Source: Heliophilum fasciatum (GTDB lineage: Bacteria; Bacillota; Desulfitobacteriia; Heliobacteriales; Heliobacteriaceae). From it: a stretch of DNA of 64,000 nt. The notes under the pieces are model-generated. The model saw only the letters and a program-made list of their open reading frames with translations. It made no database searches and was not told the origin of the DNA. The position numbers and the translations under genes were made by a program. The first letter of the stretch is position 1. Each line of letters starts with the position of its first letter. Below are positions 32,719-41,946 of the stretch, piece by piece. The stretch spans positions 93,688 to 157,687 of the forward strand of contig NZ_SLXT01000006.1 in NCBI RefSeq assembly GCF_004341395.1. The letters run 5' to 3'.

Positions 32719-35700
32719 ATGGCGATCGTACATATTTATCGCAAAACGGTCCGATTCGTGGCCTTGATGCTGATCGGCTTGCTGTTGTTGCCGCTCATTC
32801 CCCCGGAGGCCGTACAAGCGGCGACGACGCCCGACCCGCCGCAACTCAAGGAGATCAGCTACACGGCACAGGCGCCGGGCACTCCCGTTACGGATATTAC
32901 CATTACCGCTACCTACGGTTTGAGTGATGCGACGCGGGTGCGCTTGCGCGGTCCCAGCGGTTTTAGCCAGATCGTCAATATTGCCACGGTAGCGGAAGAC
33001 CAACTCATCTTAGAGCCAGTCACTTTTCCCGAAACCTTGCGTGAAGCGTCACTGCTGACGGTGATCATTGAACGCAAAAGCACAACATTGACCTTTACTA
33101 ATGCCATACAGTACCACGGCCTGGGGATTAGCTCCAGTGTCACCATCGATATCCCTTCCGGGAAGGCCGGCAGCCCTGAAACTCGCAACATCTACTCGGT
33201 TGGTTTTTATACCGAATATGAAAATCTCGATACGGATCCGCTAACGGGGCGAAGAATCCTGTTTGAGCCTCTCTATGGTGCGGCCATCCTTGATAACTAC
33301 TCCGTCCTTCCCGGCGGCTTTGATCCCGCAGCGCCTGATGCGCCGTACGATTTTCCGTCAGGATTTACAGCCAAACGCGGCAAATCCGCCCTGGCCGGCT
33401 TTGAAGCGACAAGCTTTATTATTCCACCTACCGGTGTGCCTGGATCGCAGTACCGTCCGCGGTTGGAGCGCATCAATACGGCGCGCTTGTCGACGGTGCG
33501 TAACGTCATCAGAGAAAGCATTGCCGATCCCATCTTTCGTTTTACCGGCAACGAGTTGCCTTTGCCGGAAATTATCTCCATTGAAAATGATCCGCTTTAT
33601 TCCCAACTGCAGATACCCGATCAAGTCGCACTCCAAAGTATGATTCCGGGACAAGTGTTTAACTCCCAGACGGTACAAGTGCGCGTCAAGTGGAAGCACG
33701 GTACGGACAAATCCAAATTCCAAAAAATCGGCAATAAATTGGTTATCGCCAATAAAAACTTGGAAATTGATATGGAAACACCGGCACCGCCTGATGACAA
33801 CGGTTTTGTCTTGTCCTATGCGAATATACCGCGGGACCTCTATAAAACAACCACAACGGGCTATGTGTATGTGTTACGGAGCCACGACTTTGGTGCTACG
33901 CCGTTGCGATACGTCCGTTTCTGGGCCGATCCCTATCATCGTAATGCCGGTTCGAAACTAACGGTGAACCAGCCGACCGATGCTGCCGGACGGATTCTCA
34001 TCCAATATAATACCAAAGGCGATCCAACCATCGAAATCGCCAGTGATGCGCCCGGTGCTTTTGATTTGCCGGCGCCCAACCAAGGAGATAAAGCGAATAT
34101 TGAAATTGTCTTTGGCGATCATCCCCTGGCGGCTCCGCCGGAAAACGTTGTTCAACTGAGCACTGCCGAAGGCTCCGAGTTGTATAGCGATAAGTTCCTC
34201 TTTAAGGTACCACCCAATATGATCGTGCCGATCAGCAATACATCGACGAATGAGTACTTTGAAGTTCCCGTGTGGATTCGCAGTTACTATGGCTATTCGC
34301 GCCTCGATTCCAAGGTTTTTTTCTATGTGCTTCAAAACCAGCCGGTGATTCACGAGGTCAAGATTACCAGCATCAACAACGTCAAGGTGACCTACGAGAA
34401 GGATGCCAAGCCAGAAGACTATCCCAAACGGCCTACCGGCATGGAACGGACGATTCCCCGCAATGCCACCATCGCCAATCTGGAAATCAAGGGCTTCAAC
34501 TTTATCCAGGGGCTGACGACAGTGAAAATCGGTGAACTGGTCGTGCCGCCGGAACTAATCCGCGTCAACACGCCCGCCGGCGGCATGACGATCACCCTGA
34601 CCGGCACGCAGTTAGCCCAGTTGCCCGGTGACGTGCCGATTATCATCACCAATGGCATGGGACAAAGTGCCAACAGCACGACCGATCCGGTTCGCTATAA
34701 AATCGGTGACAACACCTACAGCGCCACCTATAGCTGGGGTGCTACCGTGGTTGGCGGCTTTCGCTATTTAAGTGTGCCCGACTTTCCTACCTTGCCCCAT
34801 ACCGGCGACCAGAAGCTATGGCCCACCTGGCTGATCGATCCTAACAAAGACAACCGGTATCGTCTCAAGCTCAATGACGTCGTCAAAGTGCCGACGCAGG
34901 CCATTGATATCATGGGCGGCCAGATCGTCAAGCTGAAAAACGGCCGCGATTTTTTCCGGGTATCCCAAGGGATTGATCAAGTGACGGGCATGGAGAAATG
35001 GCTCCTGCCCAAAATCGAACTACGCTATATCAGTAATGTAAAAGTTTCCACCGTTGCTGTGCCGCCGGGACAGATCGAAGTCCCCCTAGAAAACGGCGGC
35101 ACCGAATTGAGTTTTCGTGTACCCTGCAATCCGGAGAAACCAGAGTACTTGCAAGAGGCGTTGGGGATTCCCAACAGCGATTTTGCCTTAGGGGTTCCCA
35201 TCTACATCGATGTCATCATCACCAACCCGGACGGGCAAAAGGTCATCATCCCCAAGGCGATTGAAGTGATCAAGCGTGGAAATCCATCGACCGTACCGGT
35301 GATCACCGATCTGACGCCGGACATCGTGCCGAACATTGAAGGCGTCGAAACGCAGGGGCGCACCGTAGTGATCAACGGTTCCAACTTTCGGGGCTCTTCC
35401 ACCGATAAACCGCGGGTCTTTATGCACTTTACGGAAGTGCCCGCCGCCAACATCACCTATATTGACGATAAACATATCAGCATCTCGACCGTTCCGTTGA
35501 CTTTTTTTGATGGTATGCAAGATCGCCGGAAGATCATCATCACTGTGATTAACCCCGACGACGGCACTGCTTCCTATGCCTATTATGACCAGACCACCGG
35601 TGCGATCGTCGAAGATAAGCCAAACGTGATTACCGTGATCCGTCCGCAAGCCGATGCGCCTTACATTACGGCCGTAACCCCCAATTATTCCCCGATCAAT

Positions 35701-38700
35701 CTAGGACCGCTTGCGGAGCGAAACGGTCCCTACATCTTCATTCGAGGGAATAACTTTAAGCCCACCGGTTCGACGCGGGGCATCAAACAGATCTACATGG
35801 ATGAGATCCCCGTTTTTGTTAACGACCCATCGTCAGAGCATTATCTCCAGCCAGGCCAGTATACGTACAATAATGATCTGATCGCCATCCCCATGCCCGA
35901 TATACCCACGGTGCGCAAGAACATGACGATCATCATTCAATTCTACGATGACACGGCCGCTTGGTCCGGCTTTAATACCTACCAAGCCAAACCGCTCAAG
36001 GTGGACAGTGTCAGTCCGAATAAAAGCCCCGAGGCCGCATCGGGATTGCCCATGGCCGACATCACGATCACCGGCAGCGGTTTTGGCACGAACGCCCAAG
36101 TTTATATCGGCGGGCAACTGGCGACCTTAAACGCGCCGTCGACGGATACCACGATTTTGGCCAAAGTGCCGCCGCTGCCGGCCGGAACCTATAAGATCAC
36201 CGTAGCCAACCCCGACAGTTACGGTATCGGTTCACCGGCAGAAGATTTTACCTATCTTGGGGCGACGGACTCCGCACCGCCGAAGATTACCGACCTGTGG
36301 GTCGACGGTGTGCTCAATGGCTCCTTGCTTTCGTCCGGCGGGCAACAAGTGCTGCTCAAAGGTGATTTCTTTTACCCGCCCGACGCTGACCCGACGGACG
36401 CCAAGAACCAACCACTGATTTTCTTGAACAAAAAACTGGTGCCTGCCAGTTCCATTCCCACGGTGCCGACGATGACGGAGATTGAATTTACGGCCGTCGC
36501 CATCAATGTAGACTTTTTCGCCGCCGGTGAGAAAAGCAAAATGGCCGAAATCATGATCATGCGTGCCGACGGCGCCACCGTCATCAAGCAAGTGCTGATT
36601 ACGCGCTCGGAGCCCTCCATCGATCCGCCGACGCCCTGCGGTGCCGATATCAACGATCTGCCGCGGCCCTCCATCTACATCTCCGGTTATAACCTGGACC
36701 GCAACATCGTCGTGCGCTTTGGTAATGATCAGCCGGGACAAGAAGCTGTCGGTACCGGCGACTTTGACGTATCAGGCAGTCAGGTGGAACGGGTGATCTA
36801 CAGCGCCAAAGATCATCGTTCGGTCTTTCGCGTCACCGTACCGAATTTAGAAAGCCTTTATCGCGATCAAAGTGATGATCCGCGCAACTGGATTCGCGTC
36901 CGCGTCTTCAACCCCGACGGCCAAGTGGCCGAATCGCCCAATTTCCTTTTCCGTCTTTATGATAACGAAATCACACCGGTGATTACCGCCATCGAACCGA
37001 GTGAGCCCTTTTCCGCTTCCGGCGGCGCCGTCGCGTCCATCAAGATGCGCGGGATGGTGATCAACTGGCAAGACAAAAACCAATGGCCCATCTTCTCCTT
37101 TGGCGGTATCCGCGTGGCGCCGAACTATGCCAGCGCTGCGATTAACTATCCGCCTGATCCCAACACGGATATGACCAAAGAGCCGGTACGTTTGATCAAG
37201 CCGGCCATGAGTGAAAGTGAAGAATGGACCTGGGAAGTGATTGTCCCGGCCTATCCATGGCCCACGGAAGGTCAAAAGGCGACGGAAGACTATTTGGAAG
37301 CAGAAGTGCGGGTCATCAACCGCTATAACTGTACCGAAACTTCCGGCGCCGACGTGGGCTACATCACCTATTATCGCCCCCAAGGGGACATAAGCCTCGT
37401 GAAAGTGTCACCGGACATCGCTCCCTTGGAAGGCGGGATTTCGGCCGTCATCACCGCACAAATCACGCCGGCCAGTCCCGGGAAAAACGGCTCGAAAGGC
37501 TTCCTCGTCATGGACGGACAACTGCCCAAAGTCTATTTCGGTACCGTACCCGGTACCGTCAACGACGTGAATGCTGACGGTACGCGAATGACCGTGATCG
37601 TGCCGGCTCATGATCAGGGCAAAGTTGATATCACCGTCGTTAACCCCAACCGTACCCAAGGTGTTTTGCGCCAAGCCTTTACCTACGCCGCCATTCCCGT
37701 CATTGAGTCGCTGCGGCCCAATTCCGGTCCCAGCGCCGGCGGGATCAACGTGATGATCCGCGGTCGCGGCTTTGTCGCCGGTGCCAAAGTCAAAATCGGC
37801 CAAGTCGAAGCCGAAGTGCTTTCCACGAAGACCGAAGAGATCCAAATCATCCTGCCGGCCTACGCCAATTTCCCGACCGATGCCAGCAAAGTCGTCGTCG
37901 ATGTTACGGTGATCAATGCCGACGGCGGTGAATATACGTTGGCCAATGGCTTTACCTATTACAAAGACGAAGGACAACCGACGGAACGGCCGCTGATCGT
38001 GGCCAAAGCCTTGAGCCGCGATACCATCCGCGTCACCTGGCCCATCGTTCCCCTGGCTAAATCGTACGAATTGGAAGTTTCCGAAGGCGGCCGGGGCAAC
38101 TACCGGCTCAGTGACGTTGTCAAAAATGCGACGGCCCGCGACGGTGTTGTCTCTGTCTTGGTGACCGGCCTCAACGGCAACACGGTCTACTGGTTCCGCG
38201 TGCGCGCCGTTTCCTCCATCGGTATGGGTCCCTATTCCGATGAAGTATCGGCCTTGACCAAAAACAACACCGACAGTTGGGGCGGCTTTACGCAGCCTGA
38301 TGTGGAAGCAATGACCACGGCCACCGGGCCGAAGCTGCTCCTACGCAAAGGAACGCCGGAAAAATACTATGATTTGCGTACCGGTCTTATGGGTGCCGGC
38401 AAAGTCAAACAGGTGACCTTTAGTCCGGAAACCCAAGTGTTCACCACGCCGGTGATGTTTGACAGCGGTGACTGGAAAGTGCTGATTCCGCCGCTGACGC
38501 TCAAGTACAACGCCGGATCGCTGACCGATTCCTATGCGACGATTCAAGTCGGCCCGGCGCCCAGCCGCAGCGCCGAGCAAGCGCGCTTGGCCAACCGGAC
38601 CCAGCAACCACTAGCCCCCATCTATGAATTCAAGGCCGTCTTTGAAAAAGACAACCAAAGTTTTACTCCCCTGCAATACGGACAGCCTTTTACCTTAACC

Positions 38701-38856
38701 TTGAACTACCAACAACCCAAAAACAATCAGCGAGTTTCGCTTTTCTACTACGACGGCACCCTGCGCAACTGGATCAAGCAAAGCAGTTATGTGGATGCCG
38801 TGGCCGTATCGGCGGCGATCTATCGCGCCGGATTCTACACCGTCTATCCTGAATAA
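32719..38856 (+). CDS. Giant secreted IPT/TIG-domain protein with fibronectin III domain
   Basis: 2045-residue secreted protein, signal peptide about residues 1-36 ending VQAA. It has at least seven Ig-like IPT/TIG domains with the typical I-x-x-(V/L)-x-P-x-x-(G/A) opening and GxxF/GxNF turn, starting near residues 545, 862, 980, 1092, 1417, 1556 and 1657. The clearest is PVIESLRPNSGPSAGG at 1659. A fibronectin III domain follows at about 1754-1855 (LNGNTVYWFRVRAVSS). The last 180 residues end in FYYDGTLRNWIKQ and a short domain. No SLH, LPXTG or other anchor is visible. GGAAGGAG precedes the ATG. It lies between two SLH genes and likely forms long fibres or a layer component; that role is inference. 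Confidence 0.85.
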   Translation: MAIVHIYRKTVRFVALMLIGLLLLPLIPPEAVQAATTPDPPQLKEISYTAQAPGTPVTDITITATYGLSDATRVRLRGPSGFSQIVNIATVAEDQLILEPVTFPETLREASLLTVIIERKSTTLTFTNAIQYHGLGISSSVTIDIPSGKAGSPETRNIYSVGFYTEYENLDTDPLTGRRILFEPLYGAAILDNYSVLPGGFDPAAPDAPYDFPSGFTAKRGKSALAGFEATSFIIPPTGVPGSQYRPRLERINTARLSTVRNVIRESIADPIFRFTGNELPLPEIISIENDPLYSQLQIPDQVALQSMIPGQVFNSQTVQVRVKWKHGTDKSKFQKIGNKLVIANKNLEIDMETPAPPDDNGFVLSYANIPRDLYKTTTTGYVYVLRSHDFGATPLRYVRFWADPYHRNAGSKLTVNQPTDAAGRILIQYNTKGDPTIEIASDAPGAFDLPAPNQGDKANIEIVFGDHPLAAPPENVVQLSTAEGSELYSDKFLFKVPPNMIVPISNTSTNEYFEVPVWIRSYYGYSRLDSKVFFYVLQNQPVIHEVKITSINNVKVTYEKDAKPEDYPKRPTGMERTIPRNATIANLEIKGFNFIQGLTTVKIGELVVPPELIRVNTPAGGMTITLTGTQLAQLPGDVPIIITNGMGQSANSTTDPVRYKIGDNTYSATYSWGATVVGGFRYLSVPDFPTLPHTGDQKLWPTWLIDPNKDNRYRLKLNDVVKVPTQAIDIMGGQIVKLKNGRDFFRVSQGIDQVTGMEKWLLPKIELRYISNVKVSTVAVPPGQIEVPLENGGTELSFRVPCNPEKPEYLQEALGIPNSDFALGVPIYIDVIITNPDGQKVIIPKAIEVIKRGNPSTVPVITDLTPDIVPNIEGVETQGRTVVINGSNFRGSSTDKPRVFMHFTEVPAANITYIDDKHISISTVPLTFFDGMQDRRKIIITVINPDDGTASYAYYDQTTGAIVEDKPNVITVIRPQADAPYITAVTPNYSPINLGPLAERNGPYIFIRGNNFKPTGSTRGIKQIYMDEIPVFVNDPSSEHYLQPGQYTYNNDLIAIPMPDIPTVRKNMTIIIQFYDDTAAWSGFNTYQAKPLKVDSVSPNKSPEAASGLPMADITITGSGFGTNAQVYIGGQLATLNAPSTDTTILAKVPPLPAGTYKITVANPDSYGIGSPAEDFTYLGATDSAPPKITDLWVDGVLNGSLLSSGGQQVLLKGDFFYPPDADPTDAKNQPLIFLNKKLVPASSIPTVPTMTEIEFTAVAINVDFFAAGEKSKMAEIMIMRADGATVIKQVLITRSEPSIDPPTPCGADINDLPRPSIYISGYNLDRNIVVRFGNDQPGQEAVGTGDFDVSGSQVERVIYSAKDHRSVFRVTVPNLESLYRDQSDDPRNWIRVRVFNPDGQVAESPNFLFRLYDNEITPVITAIEPSEPFSASGGAVASIKMRGMVINWQDKNQWPIFSFGGIRVAPNYASAAINYPPDPNTDMTKEPVRLIKPAMSESEEWTWEVIVPAYPWPTEGQKATEDYLEAEVRVINRYNCTETSGADVGYITYYRPQGDISLVKVSPDIAPLEGGISAVITAQITPASPGKNGSKGFLVMDGQLPKVYFGTVPGTVNDVNADGTRMTVIVPAHDQGKVDITVVNPNRTQGVLRQAFTYAAIPVIESLRPNSGPSAGGINVMIRGRGFVAGAKVKIGQVEAEVLSTKTEEIQIILPAYANFPTDASKVVVDVTVINADGGEYTLANGFTYYKDEGQPTERPLIVAKALSRDTIRVTWPIVPLAKSYELEVSEGGRGNYRLSDVVKNATARDGVVSVLVTGLNGNTVYWFRVRAVSSIGMGPYSDEVSALTKNNTDSWGGFTQPDVEAMTTATGPKLLLRKGTPEKYYDLRTGLMGAGKVKQVTFSPETQVFTTPVMFDSGDWKVLIPPLTLKYNAGSLTDSYATIQVGPAPSRSAEQARLANRTQQPLAPIYEFKAVFEKDNQSFTPLQYGQPFTLTLNYQQPKNNQRVSLFYYDGTLRNWIKQSSYVDAVAVSAAIYRAGFYTVYPE

Positions 38857-38883
38857 AGACGCCTCGACAAGGAAGTGAACGGC

Positions 38884-41733
38884 ATGCCCCATGCTCGCCC
38901 CAGGGTGCGCAAATTCGGCGCGGCGCTGGCGCTGCTCGCCATGATCGGCACCGGATGGCCGGTCGCACCGGTGGACGCGGCAACGACCTTGCCCACGACC
39001 ATCTACAGTGTGCCCTACTACCGCAGCTTGATCGGCAACGGCATCTTTCCCGATGCCCAAAGCCACTGGGCTGCCGAAGCCTTAGCGACGGCCGGCGTTC
39101 ATGGCTGGCTGCGCGCCGATGGCAACGGACAGATCCATCCCGACAGCACCTTGAACAACCGCGATGCCTTGCTGGCCATTGCCAGCTTGGCCGGTTGGAT
39201 GCCGGAGGTCCAAACGCCGCAGGCCCAAGCGGCGCCGGCGGGAAGCCACGATCCCTGGAGCGTCTGGGGACAACAAGTGGTGACGATTGCCGCGCAAAAA
39301 GGGATCTTGCCCCAAGGCACCACGGTGGCTCCCATCGGCAGCGGCCCGGGCAGCCGGGGCCTGCAACTGGATGCCCCGGTCAGCCGGGAGCAACTGACGG
39401 TCTGGCTCAGTAAGGCCATTCCCTTGCAGCCGATCTACGGCCTCAGCCAAGCCCACAGCTACCAGTTTGCCGATTGGAACCAACTCACACCGGACAACGT
39501 CCCTTGGATTGAAGCGGCCTTACAGCAAAACCTCCTCAACGGCCGCATTGGTGAAGATGGTGCGTACCGCATTTTACCGGCCGGCACGATTACCCGGGCC
39601 GAAGCGGCCACCTTGCTATCCAGGGCCTTGCGCCCCATGCTGGAACTACAAAAGCGCCCGGTCATTGAAGGCATCGTCACCGATATTGAGTCGGTCGATC
39701 TGGGAACGGGCACGCCCAACAAACAGCGGGTGCACTTGATCGGGCCGCTCGGCGAAAAAACGTCGCTGGAACTGGCCGGACCGTCGCCACGCAACCCTTT
39801 TGGTCAAAACCTGGCCGTCTGGAAAAAGCGCCTTGTCGACGGCTACGCTTTTGAAGTCGGCGATGCTGTAGAATTGTATCCCCTGGCGCCTTGGGGCGAT
39901 AATGCGGCTCCCCCGGTGATCAATCCTGATGCAGCTGTGACGCCGGGCAGCGCTGCTGATATTCAAAAACAACAAAGCAGTGATCCCAACATCAACCCCA
40001 ATACCAACGAAGCCCAGATGACCGGTACCACCGCCAGTGAAACGGCCAATGGAACGACAACGGCCGGAGCAACCGGTATCGGCACGGCAACGGCTGTACC
40101 GGTGCAAATCTACTTTGCCCGTGTGCTGCCGCCCAATCCGCCCATGGAAGGCATTCTGATGCAGTATGATGCGGAAAAACGCCAACTGGTCCTGCAAGAT
40201 TCCTTTGGCAGCTTGCGCCAGGCCCGTGTATCGCCGGCGGCCGTCGCTTGGGTGGACGGCGTGGCCCAGCCTTTCAAAAATATCCCCAACGGTACCTATA
40301 TCCGTGCGCAGTCCGCCGGTGATACGATCACGGCCATTAGCGCCGAATTACCGGTGCCCGAACCGGGCGCCATTCCGGCCGAAAGCATCATCAGTGAGGG
40401 CAGCGTGCTGGAAGTACAAAGCAACGCCATCCGGGTCGCCGACAGTCAGGGGCGCGAAGGCTACTATCCCTTCGCTAGCGACATCATCGTCCGCAAGGGC
40501 AACCAATTGGCTTCGCTCAATGACATCGAAGTCGGCGATCCCGTGAGTTTGCGTTTTTCCGATTACCGTGCCCAACTGGTCAGCGCCATCGAGATCCCGG
40601 TCTACAACCGGCGTGTGGAAGCGGTCTACCGCGGCACGATCAGCGCCCTCAACCCTGTGACCCAAACGGCGACGGTGCGCGCCGTGCAGCGGTTTGACGG
40701 CGGCGACTGGATCAGTCCGTTTAACCAAATGCAAGTGCGCTTGCATCCCTTGGAGACGGTGGCCCTGGAAGGGCGCGTCATGGCCAAAAAAGATTTTATG
40801 CGTTACGGCAAGGGCCAAGAAGTGCTGTTTAGTGCCGCTAACCGCTTTGACGGCGTGGAAGCATCGCGGCTGACGACCATTCAAGGCCGGCCGCAGATCT
40901 TTAATGACACCATCGATAATGTGAACGTACTCGGCGGCAGCGTGCGCCTCTTTAGAGAGGGCAGCACCATGAGCATTGACAACAACACGATTGTGCTGCG
41001 CAACGGGCGGCTTGGCGATATTCGTACGCTGAAAAACGGCGATGCCGTATGGGTGCTGGCCGACGTGACCCGCACAGGCTACCGCATCGCTTTTCTCAAC
41101 ATTGATACCGATCTGGTCGGTAACAACGCCGATGATAACGGACTGCTGCAAGGCGATATCTTCGAAATCGACGAAAAAGGTCAAGTGAAGATCGCGTTCT
41201 ACAGCCGCTTCCGCAACAACGGCTGGGAACGGGCCAGCGGCAGCAATCAGACGATGACGGTCCGGCCGGTGCCCGACACGATGATCCTTGATTTTCGCGG
41301 CGTCACGAACAACCTGCCGGAAGTGCCGATCAGCGAATTCTTACGCCTCGGACCCAGCGGCTTCTATGATCAAGCGCACGTCTACACCTACATCCAAGAT
41401 GGCCGGCCCATCGCCATGACCCTCTTCCCGGCCGGAACGTCGACCGATACAGCGCCGACGGAACGGACTACCTTGGGCCGGATCGCCAGCATCGATCCGA
41501 TTGCCAAAACGATCACCTTCCAGCAAGTTCGCGACTGGACCGACTTCCAAGGACGTTGGCAGCCCAACCCGATCCGCTTGACCGTGCTGGCGGACAAAAC
41601 GATGATCATCGATCATAAAAAGCAGATCAGCTTTACCGATCTGCGGGTTGGCGACACCTGTATGGTGATTCGTAAGACCATCAATCCCAATACAACGACG
41701 GAGCAAATGGCCTTGTACATGTTCCGGCAGTAA
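38884..41733 (+). CDS. SLH-domain protein with beta-repeat modules
   Basis: 949-residue secreted protein. Signal peptide to about residue 33. SLH-like segments cover about 50-105 (FPDAQSHWAAEAL), 115-175 and 190-260 (DNVPWIEAALQQNLLNGRIGEDG). A Thr/Ala/Gly-rich linker (about 350-400) separates them from a C-terminal set of about seven beta modules of the same kind as in the 29890 gene, for example LNDIEVGDPVSLRFSD and FTDLRVGDTCMVIRK. ATG 38884 is preferred over GTG 38875, because AAGGAAG is 8 bases upstream. It starts 27 bases after the giant IPT gene, so the two are likely cotranscribed. Confidence 0.82.
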   Translation: MPHARPRVRKFGAALALLAMIGTGWPVAPVDAATTLPTTIYSVPYYRSLIGNGIFPDAQSHWAAEALATAGVHGWLRADGNGQIHPDSTLNNRDALLAIASLAGWMPEVQTPQAQAAPAGSHDPWSVWGQQVVTIAAQKGILPQGTTVAPIGSGPGSRGLQLDAPVSREQLTVWLSKAIPLQPIYGLSQAHSYQFADWNQLTPDNVPWIEAALQQNLLNGRIGEDGAYRILPAGTITRAEAATLLSRALRPMLELQKRPVIEGIVTDIESVDLGTGTPNKQRVHLIGPLGEKTSLELAGPSPRNPFGQNLAVWKKRLVDGYAFEVGDAVELYPLAPWGDNAAPPVINPDAAVTPGSAADIQKQQSSDPNINPNTNEAQMTGTTASETANGTTTAGATGIGTATAVPVQIYFARVLPPNPPMEGILMQYDAEKRQLVLQDSFGSLRQARVSPAAVAWVDGVAQPFKNIPNGTYIRAQSAGDTITAISAELPVPEPGAIPAESIISEGSVLEVQSNAIRVADSQGREGYYPFASDIIVRKGNQLASLNDIEVGDPVSLRFSDYRAQLVSAIEIPVYNRRVEAVYRGTISALNPVTQTATVRAVQRFDGGDWISPFNQMQVRLHPLETVALEGRVMAKKDFMRYGKGQEVLFSAANRFDGVEASRLTTIQGRPQIFNDTIDNVNVLGGSVRLFREGSTMSIDNNTIVLRNGRLGDIRTLKNGDAVWVLADVTRTGYRIAFLNIDTDLVGNNADDNGLLQGDIFEIDEKGQVKIAFYSRFRNNGWERASGSNQTMTVRPVPDTMILDFRGVTNNLPEVPISEFLRLGPSGFYDQAHVYTYIQDGRPIAMTLFPAGTSTDTAPTERTTLGRIASIDPIAKTITFQQVRDWTDFQGRWQPNPIRLTVLADKTMIIDHKKQISFTDLRVGDTCMVIRKTINPNTTTEQMALYMFRQ

Positions 41734-41745
41734 CGAAGATACCGA

Positions 41746-41784
41746 TGCGCCTCAACCTGTACGGGACGAGGCGCACCCCTTTTT
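41746..41784 (+). terminator. Probable terminator after the second SLH gene
   Basis: TGCGCCTC (41746-41753) pairs with GAGGCGCA (41768-41775), then CCCC and five T (41780-41784). Confidence 0.65.
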
Positions 41785-41880
41785 CCGAGCCGATTACGGT
41801 TTGAGAGAGCCTCTTTTTCCGAGCTTGCCCCGGTATGGCCGATCTCCTTTTTCCAAGCCAATCCCCGTATGATGGATCCC
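41779..41880 (+). repeat. Three imperfect 34-bp tandem repeats
   Basis: CTTTTTCC recurs at 41779, 41813 and 41847, exactly 34 bases apart. Each unit continues with a similar GAGCC...CGGTATG...GAT series. They lie between the terminator and the next SLH gene. The last two units are the most alike. Confidence 0.65.
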
Positions 41881-41946
41881 TGCATGGTTGAACCGGGCAT
41901 TTTTGCTTTTCACTTGGCTCTTCATCTGCTAAAGGAGGTGCCTTCC

